From JAHQVI01 sp050330195 (lineage in GTDB: Bacteria; Pseudomonadota; Alphaproteobacteria; Rhizobiales; Rhodomicrobiaceae), in the NCBI GenBank assembly GCA_050330195.1, contig JBHJOB010000052.1:1-64000 (forward strand): 64,000 bases of DNA, read 5' to 3'. The position numbers were made by a program, and so were the translations under genes. This document shows positions 1-9,330 of the stretch, in pieces; the stretch's first letter is position 1; each line of letters starts with the position of its first letter. The notes beneath the pieces are model-generated. The model saw only the letters and a program-made list of their open reading frames with translations. It had not been told where the DNA came from and searched no databases.

Positions 1-387
1 CCCGCCTGATGACCGCTTGCTTCCAGCGGCGCTAGCGCATGCCTTGCACAACGGAAAAGCGGAAATCAGATTAGTTCGTCCGCATAACGATAGAATGACG
101 TGCATAATTCAGGCTAGATCGGGCAGCGTGATTCCCCAGCCTGCAATCCGACAGACTTCTCATCCCCCGGTCCGGAAAAACGGATCGGGGGTTCCGTATC
201 CGCCCTATGCAGGAAGCGGCCGCGCGGACAGTGCCCGGAATTTCTTTCCTGTCCCGCAACCATATCTGCAATCAGTCCGCTTTCATCAATCGTTCCTTAA
301 CCGTAAGGCGATTTATTGGAGAGATCAAACGGCGGCGCTGCCGTGCAGGCGCGCCTCTCCATCCCGCCACAGAGGAACGGTTGAACC
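1..387. other. Intergenic stretch with a strong hairpin
   Basis: I see no convincing gene here; the open frames on both strands have no recognisable product and no good ribosome site. A strong stem lies at 164-174 pairing with 181-191 (11 pairs, one G-T wobble, loop gaaaaa). No T-run follows it on either strand, so it is not a classical terminator. It may mark the end of a gene lying left of the window or a leader structure for the gene at 388. Confidence 0.5.
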
Positions 388-1047
388 ATGGGGTTTCTCT
401 CCGCATTCAATAAAAGACCCGCGGCTGGCGAAAGCCAGCACCCCGCCGAAAAACTCTCGGCCCTGATCGCGTCCTATTTGCAGCGGCTTGAAACCAGAGG
501 CGGAACGCTGGAAGAACGTTCCATGACGCTCATCGCACGCTCGCCGTCCGCGGCCATCGCCCAGGCGCTGGTCATGCAGGCCAGCGAAATCGAGCGCCAG
601 CAGGTTTCCATGCGGATCGTCTTCGCGCGCCTTGCGCCTTTCAATACGCTCGCGGAAATGGTCGGCGCGCTGAACCTGGTGCGCCCCCACGATGGCAAGA
701 CCGACACCGTGCGTCTGATCAAGACCCCTGCCCTGCTTCACGCCCACGAGCAACTCGTGCTCGGCTCCTCCTGTTGCTGGACCGGCGACATGCTTCGCCG
801 CAACGAAGAAAACCGCAACGGGCTCGATCTGTGGGAAGAAGACGCCGGCGGCTCGGTCCGACTGGCGCAATTCGCTTTCAACGCCATCTGGTCGATCGCG
901 AAGCCGGTTCCGGCGCGTATCCTGACCGATGGCAGCCGCATCATGCGCGAGCGCGCCAGCATGAACCCGGCTGTCGCGGCGGCCGGCCTCGCCGCATCCG
1001 GCAAGGCTCTGCGGCGGATCGCAAACGCGCCGATCACGCGGCACTGA
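388..1047 (+). CDS. Conserved hypothetical protein, 219 aa
   Basis: An uninterrupted frame of 219 codons with the GC-rich third positions expected of a gene here, followed at once by a factor-independent terminator. I do not recognise a domain. The protein is mainly helical by eye, has no signal peptide or membrane segment, and contains two adjacent cysteines near the middle (SSCCW). The chosen ATG has only a weak purine-rich site (gaacgg) before it. A long antisense frame across the same bases lacks any recognisable protein character. It is transcribed alone, tail to tail with the gene at 1137. Function unknown; I am fairly sure it is coding. Confidence 0.65.
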   Translation: MGFLSAFNKRPAAGESQHPAEKLSALIASYLQRLETRGGTLEERSMTLIARSPSAAIAQALVMQASEIERQQVSMRIVFARLAPFNTLAEMVGALNLVRPHDGKTDTVRLIKTPALLHAHEQLVLGSSCCWTGDMLRRNEENRNGLDLWEEDAGGSVRLAQFAFNAIWSIAKPVPARILTDGSRIMRERASMNPAVAAAGLAASGKALRRIANAPITRH

Positions 1048-1075
1048 TCTCATCGGACGTCGAGGATACAATGAT

Positions 1076-1107
1076 GCCGTGACGGTTCACCCCGTCGCGG
1101 CTTTTTT
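1076..1107 (+). terminator. Rho-independent terminator
   Basis: A 10-bp stem (1076-1085 with 1092-1101, one G-T wobble) and a 6-base loop are followed directly by six Ts. It ends the gene at 388-1047 and lies just before the convergent gene at 1137. Confidence 0.85.
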
Positions 1108-1136
1108 ATGAATGCGATAGGCCGGCGACGCCGATC

Positions 1137-2168
1137 TCAACGCTCGGTGAGCTTCAACTCGATACGGCGATTGCGGCGCAGATCCTGCTCGGATCCCGAA
1201 GCGCCTGCCAGCGGCTGGTATTCGCCAAACCCGGCCGCCACAAGGCGATTGGCCGGAACGCCATGTTCAATCAGATATTTGACCACCGAAATGGCGCGCC
1301 CGGAAGACAGCTCCCAGTTGGAGGCGAATTGCGGAGTGGCGATAGGACGATTATCCGTATGCCCATCAATACGTAGGACCCAGTTGATATCGCCGGGGAT
1401 CTGCTTTTCGAGCTGAACGAGGGCGCCGGCAAGCTTGTCGAGCTGCGTCTGTCCGTCCGGCCCGATTTCGGCGGAACCGCTTTCGAAGAACACCTCCGCC
1501 TGAAACACGAAACGGTCGCCGACGATGCGAATGTCGTCACGGTCGCCGATCAGCTTGCGGAGCTGGCCGAAGAAGTCCGAGCGGAAGCGCGAAAGCTCCT
1601 GCACACGCCGGGCAAGCGCAACGTTCAGCCTCTGCCCCAGATCGGCGATGCGGCTCTGGGATTCCCTGTCCTGCTTCTCGGAAGCCTCAAGCGCATCTTC
1701 GAGCGCCCCGATCTGTCGGCGCAGCGCGGCGATCTGCTGGTTCAGCAATTCGACCTGCGCCATGGCGTCCGAGGAGATTTTCCTCTGATCGTCAAGCTCC
1801 CCCGCAAGCGTGGACAGGCGGCTTTCGGCAGACTGGCCTTCCGCTCCGGCCGTGTCGAGCAATCCCTGGAGACGTTCCTGCTCACCGAGGGCGGCAGAAA
1901 GCGAAGATTGCAGAGAGGCAAGCCGGTCCTCGGTCGATTTTGCCTTCGAACGCTCCAGCGCCAGCAATTCCGTCAGCGACGAGATCTGGCTGTTCAGCCG
2001 CTCAAGCACCGTGTCCTTGCCGGTGGATTCCTGCGTGACGAAATACTGGGCGATCATGAACAGGGACATCAGGAAGATGACGACGAGCAGCAGGGTCGAG
2101 AGCACGTCGACGAAGCCCGGCCAATAATCCTGCGATGCGCGGCGCCGTCCTCTTGCGGCATACGCCAT
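1137..2168 (-). CDS. OmpA/MotB-type peptidoglycan-binding membrane protein
   Basis: A 343-residue protein. A short cytoplasmic N-terminus is followed by one membrane helix (about 19-42), a long coiled coil rich in Gln, Glu, Leu and Arg (about 55-200), and a C-terminal OmpA-like domain (about 225-340). The domain carries the typical signatures FFESGSAEIG, IDGHTDNRPI and NWELSSGRA, the last two of which contact peptidoglycan. The shape (TM, coiled coil, OmpA) is that of MotB or of an ExbD/TolR-like partner of an ion channel. It lies 59 bases downstream of, and in the same direction as, a MotA/TolQ/ExbB-like gene, so the two probably form an inner-membrane complex anchored to the cell wall. This is not the flagellar motAB locus; no motility gene is near. 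Exact role not known. Confidence 0.88.
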   Translation of the reverse strand: MAYAARGRRRASQDYWPGFVDVLSTLLLVVIFLMSLFMIAQYFVTQESTGKDTVLERLNSQISSLTELLALERSKAKSTEDRLASLQSSLSAALGEQERLQGLLDTAGAEGQSAESRLSTLAGELDDQRKISSDAMAQVELLNQQIAALRRQIGALEDALEASEKQDRESQSRIADLGQRLNVALARRVQELSRFRSDFFGQLRKLIGDRDDIRIVGDRFVFQAEVFFESGSAEIGPDGQTQLDKLAGALVQLEKQIPGDINWVLRIDGHTDNRPIATPQFASNWELSSGRAISVVKYLIEHGVPANRLVAAGFGEYQPLAGASGSEQDLRRNRRIELKLTER

Positions 2169-2227
2169 GGTCTCGTCTCCCTATCGTCCTGTCATGGCAA
2201 TGCGCCTGCGAGGCCCGTCAGTGTGAT

Positions 2228-3337
2228 TTAGCGCTCGCCGCTGCCACCCCTTGGAGGGCGGGCCGCGACGTCGCGCAGAATGGTCGCCAGCTTGTTCTGT
2301 TCGCGCAGCACGTGAGCGATCGCGTTCGACTGGTGCGCCTGCTCATCGACCCATTCGCGCACCACCTTCTGCTCGGCGCGCATCTGCTTGACCAGCCGGT
2401 CGATCCCGCGCGACAGCTCAAGCATGGCGTCTCCGGTATTGTTGCGCATCATGCCCTGTTCGATCTTTTCGGCAAGATCGGTCATCGAGCGCTGCATGTC
2501 GAGAATGGCGAAACGGAGCTGCGCGGGCTGGCCTGCCGTGGCGACGCTGTTTTCCTGGCCAAGCTCGGTGATGCTGGAGAGCCAGTCTTCCAGCTCGTTA
2601 TAGAAACGGCTCTGGGCCTGAGAGGCCTGGAGATCGAGAAAGCCGACGATCAGCGATCCGGCAAGACCGAAAAGCGAGGACGAAAACGCGATGCCCATGC
2701 CTTCAAGCGGCGCGGCCAGACCTGTCTTGAGCTCCTCGAACAGCACGCCGGTGCCAGCTTCGGCGCCGGGATTGAGCGAAGCGATCGTTCCCCCGACCGC
2801 CTGAACGGTCTGCATGAGGCCCCAGAACGTTCCGAGCAGACCGAGAAAGACAAGGAGACCGACGAGATAGCGGGTCGTCTCGCGGGATTCGTCGAGCCTT
2901 GAGCCGATGGAATCCAGTATCGAGCGCATCGCCGTCGCCGAAAGCGCGGCCTGTCCCTGACGCCGCATCAGCAGCGTCGCCATCGGCGCGAGCATCACCG
3001 GCGATTTCTCGACGGCAAGTCCGGGATCGGCAATGCGGAAATTGTTGACCCAGCGAATTTCCGGGTAGAGCCGGAGCACCTGCTGGAACGTGTAGACGAT
3101 ACCGATCGCCAGCGCGCCGAGGATGACGGCGTTAAGAGCCGGATTTGCGTTGAAGGCCGTAACGATCGGGCCGTATAGAATAATGCCGATGAATGAAGCG
3201 AGAGCGACGAACAAAAACATCCGCCATACGAACACTTGCGGCTTCGACAACTTGGAATAGTGTGTCTTCGTCATACTCATAGAATGCCTTTGCAGCGGAT
3301 AATCCATCGCACTACCCCCAGTCCCCACATCACTCAT
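2228..3337 (-). CDS. MotA/TolQ/ExbB-like proton channel protein
   Basis: About 370 residues. Two hydrophobic segments in the N-terminal third (VFVWRMFLFVALASFIGIIL and the AVILGALAIGIVYTF region) are followed, after a cytoplasmic stretch, by helices around YLVGLLVFLGLLGTFWGLMQ and GMGIAFSSSLFGLAGSLIVG. The pattern LGLLGTxWGLM and the GxxxAFxxSLFGL segment are the conserved channel helices of the MotA/TolQ/ExbB family. It precedes the OmpA/MotB-like gene and should be its channel partner. The start is uncertain: ATG 3337 is used; GTG 3352 is possible, and ATG 3280 has a better ribosome site (AAAGG) and would still keep all helices. Confidence 0.85.
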   Translation of the reverse strand: MSDVGTGGSAMDYPLQRHSMSMTKTHYSKLSKPQVFVWRMFLFVALASFIGIILYGPIVTAFNANPALNAVILGALAIGIVYTFQQVLRLYPEIRWVNNFRIADPGLAVEKSPVMLAPMATLLMRRQGQAALSATAMRSILDSIGSRLDESRETTRYLVGLLVFLGLLGTFWGLMQTVQAVGGTIASLNPGAEAGTGVLFEELKTGLAAPLEGMGIAFSSSLFGLAGSLIVGFLDLQASQAQSRFYNELEDWLSSITELGQENSVATAGQPAQLRFAILDMQRSMTDLAEKIEQGMMRNNTGDAMLELSRGIDRLVKQMRAEQKVVREWVDEQAHQSNAIAHVLREQNKLATILRDVAARPPRGGSGER

Positions 3338-3495
3338 AGCCGATTTATCCACAGCAAAAAATAGCTAGTTCGCATGGACAGGTTTATATCACCCGGATGT
3401 GTCGCCTGACCAATGAGGGGAGTGGATAAGGGTTAACCCGAGGCGGAGCTTTCACCGAAAGCATGCATAATTAATGCAAGAAATGGCGGGAATTT

Positions 3496-3525
3496 GGGCA
3501 GGCAGAGCCTGGGCAGGCAGAGCCG
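3496..3525. repeat. 15-bp tandem duplication
   Basis: Two adjacent 15-base units (gggcaggcagagcct and gggcaggcagagccg) differ only in the last base. They lie between the ExbB-like gene and suhB and look like recent replication slippage. Confidence 0.8.
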
Positions 3526-3585
3526 CTGCGCATGTCATCGTGCCGCGCAGCGTTCGCCGACGGATTTGTGTTGTGATGACGGCTA

Positions 3586-4365
3586 CTAAAGCAGCTTCAG
3601 CAATGCGCGATGCACGCTCTCGTTGCCGGCGACGATGTTGCCGGTCTCCATCATGGTCTTGGCCCCGCTCAGGTCCGAGACGAAACCACCCGCCTCGCGC
3701 AGAATGACGATGCCCGCCGCCATGTCCCAAGGCTGGATGGCCAGTTCCCAATATGCGTCAAAGCGTCCCGCCGCGACCCAGGCGAGATCGAGGGCGGCGG
3801 AACCGCTTCGACGGATGCCCGAGACGGCCGGCATGACCGCGGTGAGCTGGCTGAGGTAATTTTCCTGACCCGGCCGGCCGCGATGCGGAATGCCGGTGAC
3901 GACGACGCAATCCTCCAGACGCGAACGCCCCGCAACCCGGAGACGCCTGTCGTTGAGAAATGCGCCCTTGCCCTTTTCCGCCGTGAAGACATCGCCATTG
4001 GCGGGATTGTAGATCAGCCCGGCAATCAGCTCGCCTTCGCGCTGAAGGCCGATGGAGATGGCGAAATGCGGAATCGAATGCAGGAAGTTTGTCGTACCGT
4101 CGAGCGGGTCGACGATCCACAGATGCGTCTTGTCGGGCCCTTCGACGATGCCGCGTTCCTCCATCATGAAGCCATAGCCGTGGCGCGCCTTGGAAAGCTC
4201 GTCGAAGAGGATCTGCTCGGCGCGATGGTCGGCGGCGCTGACGAAATTGCCAGGGCCCTTCAGCGAAACCTGCAAATGTTCCACCTCGCCGAAATCGCGC
4301 GCGAGGCTACGGCCCGCTTTACGCGCGGCGGCAAACATCATGGTTATCAGCGCAGAGGCTGCCAT
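3586..4365 (-). CDS. suhB: Inositol-1-monophosphatase family phosphatase
   Basis: A 259-residue cytoplasmic Mg-dependent phosphatase of the inositol monophosphatase family, which dephosphorylates inositol phosphates and related sugar phosphates. The metal-site motif WIVDPLDGTTNF is complete, the upstream acidic motif MMEERG is present, and the second signature WDMAAGIVILREAGG lies near the C-terminus. The length is normal. It is transcribed in the same direction as efp, 152 bases downstream of it. Family assignment is firm; substrate (inositol phosphate, or the 3'(2'),5'-bisphosphate of the CysQ branch) is not, but the length and motif spacing fit SuhB better than CysQ. Confidence 0.88.
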   Translation of the reverse strand: MAASALITMMFAAARKAGRSLARDFGEVEHLQVSLKGPGNFVSAADHRAEQILFDELSKARHGYGFMMEERGIVEGPDKTHLWIVDPLDGTTNFLHSIPHFAISIGLQREGELIAGLIYNPANGDVFTAEKGKGAFLNDRRLRVAGRSRLEDCVVVTGIPHRGRPGQENYLSQLTAVMPAVSGIRRSGSAALDLAWVAAGRFDAYWELAIQPWDMAAGIVILREAGGFVSDLSGAKTMMETGNIVAGNESVHRALLKLL

Positions 4366-4517
4366 TGCTCAAGTCCCTTGACTTTTGGCTTTTAAAACGC
4401 GCCCGCGACGGGCTCGAAAGGGCATCGAAGCCCAAGCTTTGGCAAAACTGCCCGCTTCAATGCGGAAAGTCCAGCGCCTTGCATTAGTACTATCGTGTAA
4501 TTGCGCGCGGGGTTGCG

Positions 4518-5081
4518 TTAATCCGCACGCCGCACATATGTCAGCTCGTTCGTATCGACGATGATCTTTTCGCCCGGCGTGATGAAGGGCGGGACCATGA
4601 CACGCACGCCATTGTCGAGCATCGCGGGCTTGTAGGAGGCCGACGCCGTCTGTCCCTTGACGACGGGCTCCGCCTCCACGACTTCCAGCGTGACGTGGTC
4701 AGGCAGGGAAATCCCGATCGGCTTTTCCTCGTAGCTCTCAACCGTCACGGTCATCCCGTCCTGCAGGAACGCGGCGCGTTCGCCGACGAACTCCTCGGCC
4801 AGTTCAAGCTGCTCGTAACTCGCCATGTCCATGAAGACGAGCATGTCCTCCTGCTTGTAGAGGAACTGGTAGTCGTTCTGCTCAAGCCGTACGCGCTCGA
4901 CCGACTCCGAAGAGCGGAAGCGTTCGTTCAGCTTCGACCCGTTGATCAGATTTTTCAGCTCGACCTGCGCATAGGCCGGCCCCTTGCCCGGTTTGACCGC
5001 GTTGACCTTCACAGCCACCCACAGCGAGCTTTGATGCTCGATCACATTACCGGGCCGGATTTCGTTGCCGTTGATCTTCAT
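4518..5081 (-). CDS. efp: Translation elongation factor P
   Basis: 187 residues, the standard EF-P length. EF-P binds ribosomes stalled on proline runs and promotes peptide-bond formation. The N-terminal KOW-like domain carries the modified-loop motif KPGKGPAY, with the lysine at about residue 33 corresponding to the beta-lysylated residue of E. coli EF-P. Two OB-fold domains follow, with the C-terminal signature region ending GEKIIVDTNELTYVRRAD. No epmA or epmB modification gene lies in the window. The ATG at 5081 gives the normal N-terminus MKINGNEIRPG. Confidence 0.97.
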   Translation of the reverse strand: MKINGNEIRPGNVIEHQSSLWVAVKVNAVKPGKGPAYAQVELKNLINGSKLNERFRSSESVERVRLEQNDYQFLYKQEDMLVFMDMASYEQLELAEEFVGERAAFLQDGMTVTVESYEEKPIGISLPDHVTLEVVEAEPVVKGQTASASYKPAMLDNGVRVMVPPFITPGEKIIVDTNELTYVRRAD

Positions 5082-5452
5082 GAATGTCCGTCTGCATGGT
5101 TGGCTGAATTGCGACCTTCATAGGGCGATTTTCCATGCGGCTGTCAAGGGTATGGACGCCGCCGGGGGAGAAGTTGTGCCGCTAATCGTGAAACCGGTCC
5201 GGTTTGAGGGCAGCCGCACGCCGACCGAGCGCGCCGCGGTATTTGCAATCATCATGCAGGGGAAACGCGCGCAACGCTCTGGAAAAGCTCATGAGAGGGC
5301 CTTTCACGAGCGGCGAATCGTGATTGAATTGAAATCGTTAAAATTTGTCTAAATAGAGTGTTAAAGATTTGGTCGGACACAAAATCTTTGGTAATCTGCA
5401 TGACGGAGCATGTGTTTCGTTGTCATCTCAAGCGTAAGGGAGGACATTGGCC
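5082..5452. other. Divergent intergenic region, efp / hypothetical
   Basis: No gene seen. The half nearest 5453 is AT-rich (about 5320-5400), in contrast to its surroundings, and probably holds the promoter of the plus-strand gene. No regulatory motif that I can name is visible. Confidence 0.4.
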
Positions 5453-5950
5453 GTGGATAAACTCGCGACATGGGCGCTTGTTGGTCTTTTGGCGTATGCT
5501 TGCTTGCTATTGACTTCAATAAGCGAGAAACTTGATGCCATTAATCTTCCCGATACTGAAGTCGCCATATTGAATGAGATCAAGCCGCAAAGTTTTCGCC
5601 TGGACGAAATTCATTCCGGCGAGTTTCACAAAAGTGCTTCGACAGCAACGGCTCCAATGAGTGCATTCTTTTTGCTTAGCGCGACCATATTCGCCTACAT
5701 AAGCTGGCACATATCGAGGATTTTTCATACGCGCCAATGGACGAATAAAGCGCTGCGCACAAAGATTGCACCCTATCATCATCCTCATGTCGCCACGCGC
5801 CCTCCCGACCCAATCCATCCCGATCAGGATTGCGTCAGCGATCCGCCGACCCAGGATGGCGGCATCAAGCCAAGCTGGCTGCCCGATCATGCACGGCAGA
5901 ATTATGTCGATTGGCGGGGCCGCGCGGAGCGATCGACCCCGCATTCGTGA
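5453..5950 (+). CDS. Hypothetical membrane protein
   Basis: About 165 residues. Two probable membrane helices (LATWALVGLLAYACLLLTS near the N-terminus and FFLLSATIFAYISW about residues 68-82) flank a soluble loop. GTG at 5453 is preferred over the TTG at 5447 because AAGGGAGG at 5437-5443 then has a 9-base spacing. After about residue 95 the protein becomes rich in Pro, His and Arg and reads like non-coding sequence, so the true product may have been shortened or frameshifted near position 5740. The gene is less GC-rich than its neighbours. I do not recognise the family. Confidence 0.45.
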   Translation: MDKLATWALVGLLAYACLLLTSISEKLDAINLPDTEVAILNEIKPQSFRLDEIHSGEFHKSASTATAPMSAFFLLSATIFAYISWHISRIFHTRQWTNKALRTKIAPYHHPHVATRPPDPIHPDQDCVSDPPTQDGGIKPSWLPDHARQNYVDWRGRAERSTPHS

Positions 5951-6066
5951 CGCGGCACGGCGCCCGTCCCCAGGCGGGGCGCGGGAGGCCGAAGAATTCG
6001 CTGGCCCGGAATCCCCGGCAGCCTTATAGGTCCTCGCCAGCGACATATATTGGACGGCCTCACAAC

Positions 6067-6429
6067 GTGAATGCCCATTCCCTCTGGCCCGCCGTGGCCC
6101 CGATCCTGCTGCTGAGCGTATCGAACATCTTCATGACCTTCGCGTGGTACGGCCACCTCAAGTTCCAGAGCGCTGCACTCTGGACGGTGATATTGGCCAG
6201 TTGGGGGATTGCATTCTTCGAATATTGCCTCGCCGTTCCCGCCAATCGTATCGGCATTGCCACATGGTCCGCCGCTGAACTGAAGACGATTCAGGAAGTC
6301 GTCACGCTGGTGGTGTTCGCAATTTTTGCCGTGCTCTATCTTGGCGAGAAGCTCACCTGGAACCACGCGATCGGCTTCACCCTCATCGCAGCAGGTGCGT
6401 CCTTCGTGTTTCTCAAGCCAATCGGATAG
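6067..6429 (+). CDS. DMT-superfamily small membrane protein (DUF486)
   Basis: A 120-residue protein of four predicted membrane helices, matching the DUF486 group of the drug/metabolite transporter superfamily. Recognisable features are SNIFMTFAWYGHLK near the start, the EYCLAVPANRIG segment and the C-terminal AIGFTLIAAGASFVFLKP. GTG 6067 is the only in-frame start that places the first helix correctly; an ATG at 6071 is out of frame. Proteins of this group are as small as EmrE-type exporters, but no substrate is known. It is tail to tail with zapE. Confidence 0.8.
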   Translation: MNAHSLWPAVAPILLLSVSNIFMTFAWYGHLKFQSAALWTVILASWGIAFFEYCLAVPANRIGIATWSAAELKTIQEVVTLVVFAIFAVLYLGEKLTWNHAIGFTLIAAGASFVFLKPIG

Positions 6430-6479
6430 GCGGAGCTACGACAAAGGCGGAGTGGCACGACGAGGATCGTGGCGCTTTG

Positions 6480-7598
6480 TCAAACAGTCTCGCCCTGCGT
6501 CCGCCTGTGCCTTGTCCTGAGATAGTCCTCCGACCGCATTTCCAGAAGCCGCGACGCGGTGCGCTGAAACAGATCGGCGCCGTCGCCGGAGTTGTAGAGA
6601 TCGTCGGGCTCGGCGGCCGCGGACATGATCAGGCCCACCCCCTGATCGTAAAGCGCGTCGATGAGCGTATTGAAGCGGCGCGCCTCGTTGCGCCGGTCGG
6701 GCGTCAGAATGGGCACATTCTCGATGATCAGCGTATGGAAATTCCGGGCGATGGCGAGATAATCCGCCGCGCCCAGAGGCTTTGCGCAAAGGTCGTCGAA
6801 GGTGAAGCGCGCAACGCCCATCGCCGACTCGGGGACAGTCAGCTTTCGCCCCTTGACGGTCAGCGCCGCGGGCTCGCCCTCGCGCCGTCCGGTCAATGCC
6901 TCCCAAGCCGTCCGGATCTCCGCGTCAGCGCCCGCGCCGAGAGGTGAAAAGTAAAGCGGCGTCCCTGTCAGCCTGTCGAGCCGATAGTCACGGGCAGCCT
7001 CAAGCTCCATGACTTCCATCCTGTCCTCCACCAACTCGATGAAGGGGACGAACAACGAGCGGTTGAGACCATCCCTGTAAAGATCCCAGGGCGGAATGTT
7101 GGAGGTGGCCACGATCACCGTGCCGCGCTCGAAGAGGACCGCAAACAGGCGGCCAAGGATCATGGCGTCGGCAATATCGGTGACGTGGAACTCATCGAAG
7201 CATAGCAGAGACGCTTCGCGCGCGATGATCCCGGCCACGGCCGGCACAGGATCGCCGGAATGCTCCTTGCGCGCCTCGGCAATCCGTTCATGCGTCTCGC
7301 TCATGAATTCATGGAAATGCACGCGGCGTTTCCTGTCGAAGGGAACGGCGGCGAAAAACAGGTCCATCAGCATGGTCTTGCCGCGCCCGACACCGCCGAA
7401 GATATAGAGGCCGCGCGGCGCCTCGCCGCTCTTGCGGGTAAAGAATGAAAAGAGATCGGTCTTTGCGGGGGGCTTGTAGCTGGCGAGGCGGTTGGACAGA
7501 ATCTGCAATTTCTCCACGGCCAGAGCCTGGGCCGGGTCGGGATTGATGTCGCCTGCGCGCACCATCCCGCGATAGCGCTGAAGCAGCGTTTCCGCCAT
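6480..7598 (-). CDS. zapE: Cell division ATPase ZapE (AFG1-like)
   Basis: 372 residues. The AFG1/ZapE family of AAA-like ATPases acts at the division septum (ZapE, E. coli) or in inner-membrane protein turnover (AFG1, mitochondria). The Walker A motif GGVGRGKTMLMDLFF and the Walker B segment LLCFDEFHVTDIADAM are complete, followed by the family signature VIVATSNIPPWDLYRDGLNR and the C-terminal NFHTLIIENVPIL region. The ATG at 7598 gives the usual N-terminus MAETLLQRYR; a longer frame upstream has no family-like sequence. It stands alone between convergent and divergent neighbours. Confidence 0.93.
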   Translation of the reverse strand: MAETLLQRYRGMVRAGDINPDPAQALAVEKLQILSNRLASYKPPAKTDLFSFFTRKSGEAPRGLYIFGGVGRGKTMLMDLFFAAVPFDRKRRVHFHEFMSETHERIAEARKEHSGDPVPAVAGIIAREASLLCFDEFHVTDIADAMILGRLFAVLFERGTVIVATSNIPPWDLYRDGLNRSLFVPFIELVEDRMEVMELEAARDYRLDRLTGTPLYFSPLGAGADAEIRTAWEALTGRREGEPAALTVKGRKLTVPESAMGVARFTFDDLCAKPLGAADYLAIARNFHTLIIENVPILTPDRRNEARRFNTLIDALYDQGVGLIMSAAAEPDDLYNSGDGADLFQRTASRLLEMRSEDYLRTRHRRTQGETV

Positions 7599-7767
7599 TG
7601 CCACGTCCTTGTTGCGCCCTCCTGTTCCCAAGGGCCGGGTATCGCCAAGCCTGCTACAACAGGCGGCGGATCGGCGCAACCGGGCAAAAGGTTGTTGCCG
7701 CCCCGCGGGGCATTTCATAAATAGAGGCTAAATCTCTCAATGCGCTCGATTTAGTGGAGTTCATCGC

Positions 7768-8073
7768 GTGAAATTTCCCGCATATCTTGCTGGCGCGGCC
7801 GTGTGCGCTATCTGCGCCGCCGCCCCGGCAAACGCCGTTACCTGCTTTCCGGCGGCGAGCGACGTGGTCAGCCTCGGCGAAGCCGCCGCCCGCGCCTATG
7901 CGGAGCGCAGCCTCGACAAGCATGTCGAGGAAAAGAAGCAGCTCATCACCACGCGCGGCGAAAGCGTCGGCCAGATCCGCGGACGGCAAATGGACTGCAA
8001 GCCGTTTCCGAATGTGCTCGGCGCGGATGAATGGCAGTGCATCGGCAAGGCGCGGGTCTGCGCCAGCAAGTAG
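7768..8073 (+). CDS. Hypothetical secreted protein, 101 aa
   Basis: A small exported protein. Residues 1-23 form a clear Sec signal peptide with an ANA-V cleavage site. The mature part of about 78 residues is charged in its first half (a KHVEEKKQ segment) and has four cysteines (TCF, DCK, QCI, VCA), which suggests disulfide bonds in the periplasm. No family recognised. It lies 77 bases upstream of meaB on the same strand and may share its transcript. Confidence 0.7.
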   Translation: MKFPAYLAGAAVCAICAAAPANAVTCFPAASDVVSLGEAAARAYAERSLDKHVEEKKQLITTRGESVGQIRGRQMDCKPFPNVLGADEWQCIGKARVCASK

Positions 8074-8150
8074 GCCGCACCGGGGCAGCCTTGCGCCTCC
8101 CTGCCGGTATTTTCGCTTGCCGCCTCTTCCTGAATCGCCATCATGCCATC

Positions 8151-9101
8151 ATGGTCAACGGCATCAAAAATCCGGCCCGCATCGGCAATCTCGAAACGCT
8201 GCGCGCGGGCGGAAAGGCGGCGCTGGCGCGGACACTGGCGCTCGTCGAACAGCGTGCCCGGGATGTCGAAACCGCCGCCCTGATCGACGAAGCCTATCTT
8301 GCCCCCCGCGCTCACGTGATCGGTTTCACCGGACCGCCGGGCGTGGGCAAATCCACGCTGGTCGATCTGCTGATCCGCAAATGGCGCGCGCAGGCCATCA
8401 CGGTAGGCGTGATCGCCGTCGATCCGTCATCGCAACGCACCGGCGGCGCGCTTCTGGGCGATCGCATCAGAATGCGGACGGACCCGGAGGATCAAGGCGT
8501 ATTCGTGCGCTCGCTGGCCGCACGCGGCAGCCTCGGCGGGTTGGCGGAGCTGACCTTTCCGGCCGCCATCCTGATGCGCGCGCTCTATGACCGCGTGATC
8601 ATCGAAACGGTCGGCGTCGGCCAGTCCGAGGCGGACATCTCGACCGTCGCGGATACGGTCGTGCTCTGTGTGCAGCCCGGCTCCGGCGACGCCCTGCAAT
8701 TCATGAAAGCCGGCATCATGGAAATTCCCGATATCGCCGTCGTGACCAAGGCGGATACGGGAGCGCAGGCGCGGCGCGCGCTCGCCGACCTCAAGGGCGC
8801 GCTGGGACTGGCTGGCGGTGGACACGAGACGCCCTGCCTAGCCTTGTCGGCATCGACCGGCGACGGCGTCGATGCTTTCATGGAGGTACTGCATCGGCAC
8901 ATCGGGCAAAGCGGGGGTGCTTCGCTCGCGCGCCGGCGTCAGACCCAGGCGGAAGCATGGCTTCGGACCGCCTTGCGGCAGCGCTTCGGACGGGCGGGCC
9001 TTGCCGCGGCCGCCGGCGCTCTGGATCTGCCCAAGGGTGCGGCCCCGTTCGGGCGATACGACGAGATTGCACGAAAACTGACGGTTTCCTACGAGGAATG
9101 A
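8151..9101 (+). CDS. meaB: MeaB GTPase, chaperone of methylmalonyl-CoA-type mutases
   Basis: 316 residues. MeaB is a SIMIBI-class GTPase that protects and reloads B12-dependent methylmalonyl- or ethylmalonyl-CoA mutase. Visible motifs are the P-loop GPPGVGKST at residues 61-69, the DPSSQRTGGALLGDRIRM region typical of ArgK/MeaB, the VETVGVGQSE switch segment (read as IIETVGVGQSE), and the base-recognition motif as TKAD in place of NKxD, as is usual in this family. ATG 8151 gives the normal short N-terminus. The pathway needs MeaB together with ccr and mcd, which lie a few kilobases away, so its client is probably a mutase of the ethylmalonyl-CoA route encoded elsewhere. Confidence 0.92.
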   Translation: MVNGIKNPARIGNLETLRAGGKAALARTLALVEQRARDVETAALIDEAYLAPRAHVIGFTGPPGVGKSTLVDLLIRKWRAQAITVGVIAVDPSSQRTGGALLGDRIRMRTDPEDQGVFVRSLAARGSLGGLAELTFPAAILMRALYDRVIIETVGVGQSEADISTVADTVVLCVQPGSGDALQFMKAGIMEIPDIAVVTKADTGAQARRALADLKGALGLAGGGHETPCLALSASTGDGVDAFMEVLHRHIGQSGGASLARRRQTQAEAWLRTALRQRFGRAGLAAAAGALDLPKGAAPFGRYDEIARKLTVSYEE

Positions 9102-9330
9102 GAGGATATCTTCGCGCTCATGGTAGCGATGCGTGCACATATCTTATTTTGTCCATAGTTTTCTGGCTGATAGTTCCGAAAGATTATGAACAGAATCGAC
9201 CGTAAGGATCTGTTTACCTTTATGGGGTCTCATGCTTGTTTAAATATGAAACAAGTTGAGAGTATGCGGTGCGCCGGATCGGCGCGCCCATAAATGGGTA
9301 CATGGGTAGGGAAAGCGGATAAGGTTGGGG

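Noticed and set aside
164..191. Strong hairpin considered as terminator
   Set aside because: No T-run on either side; recorded only as a stem within the intergenic region.
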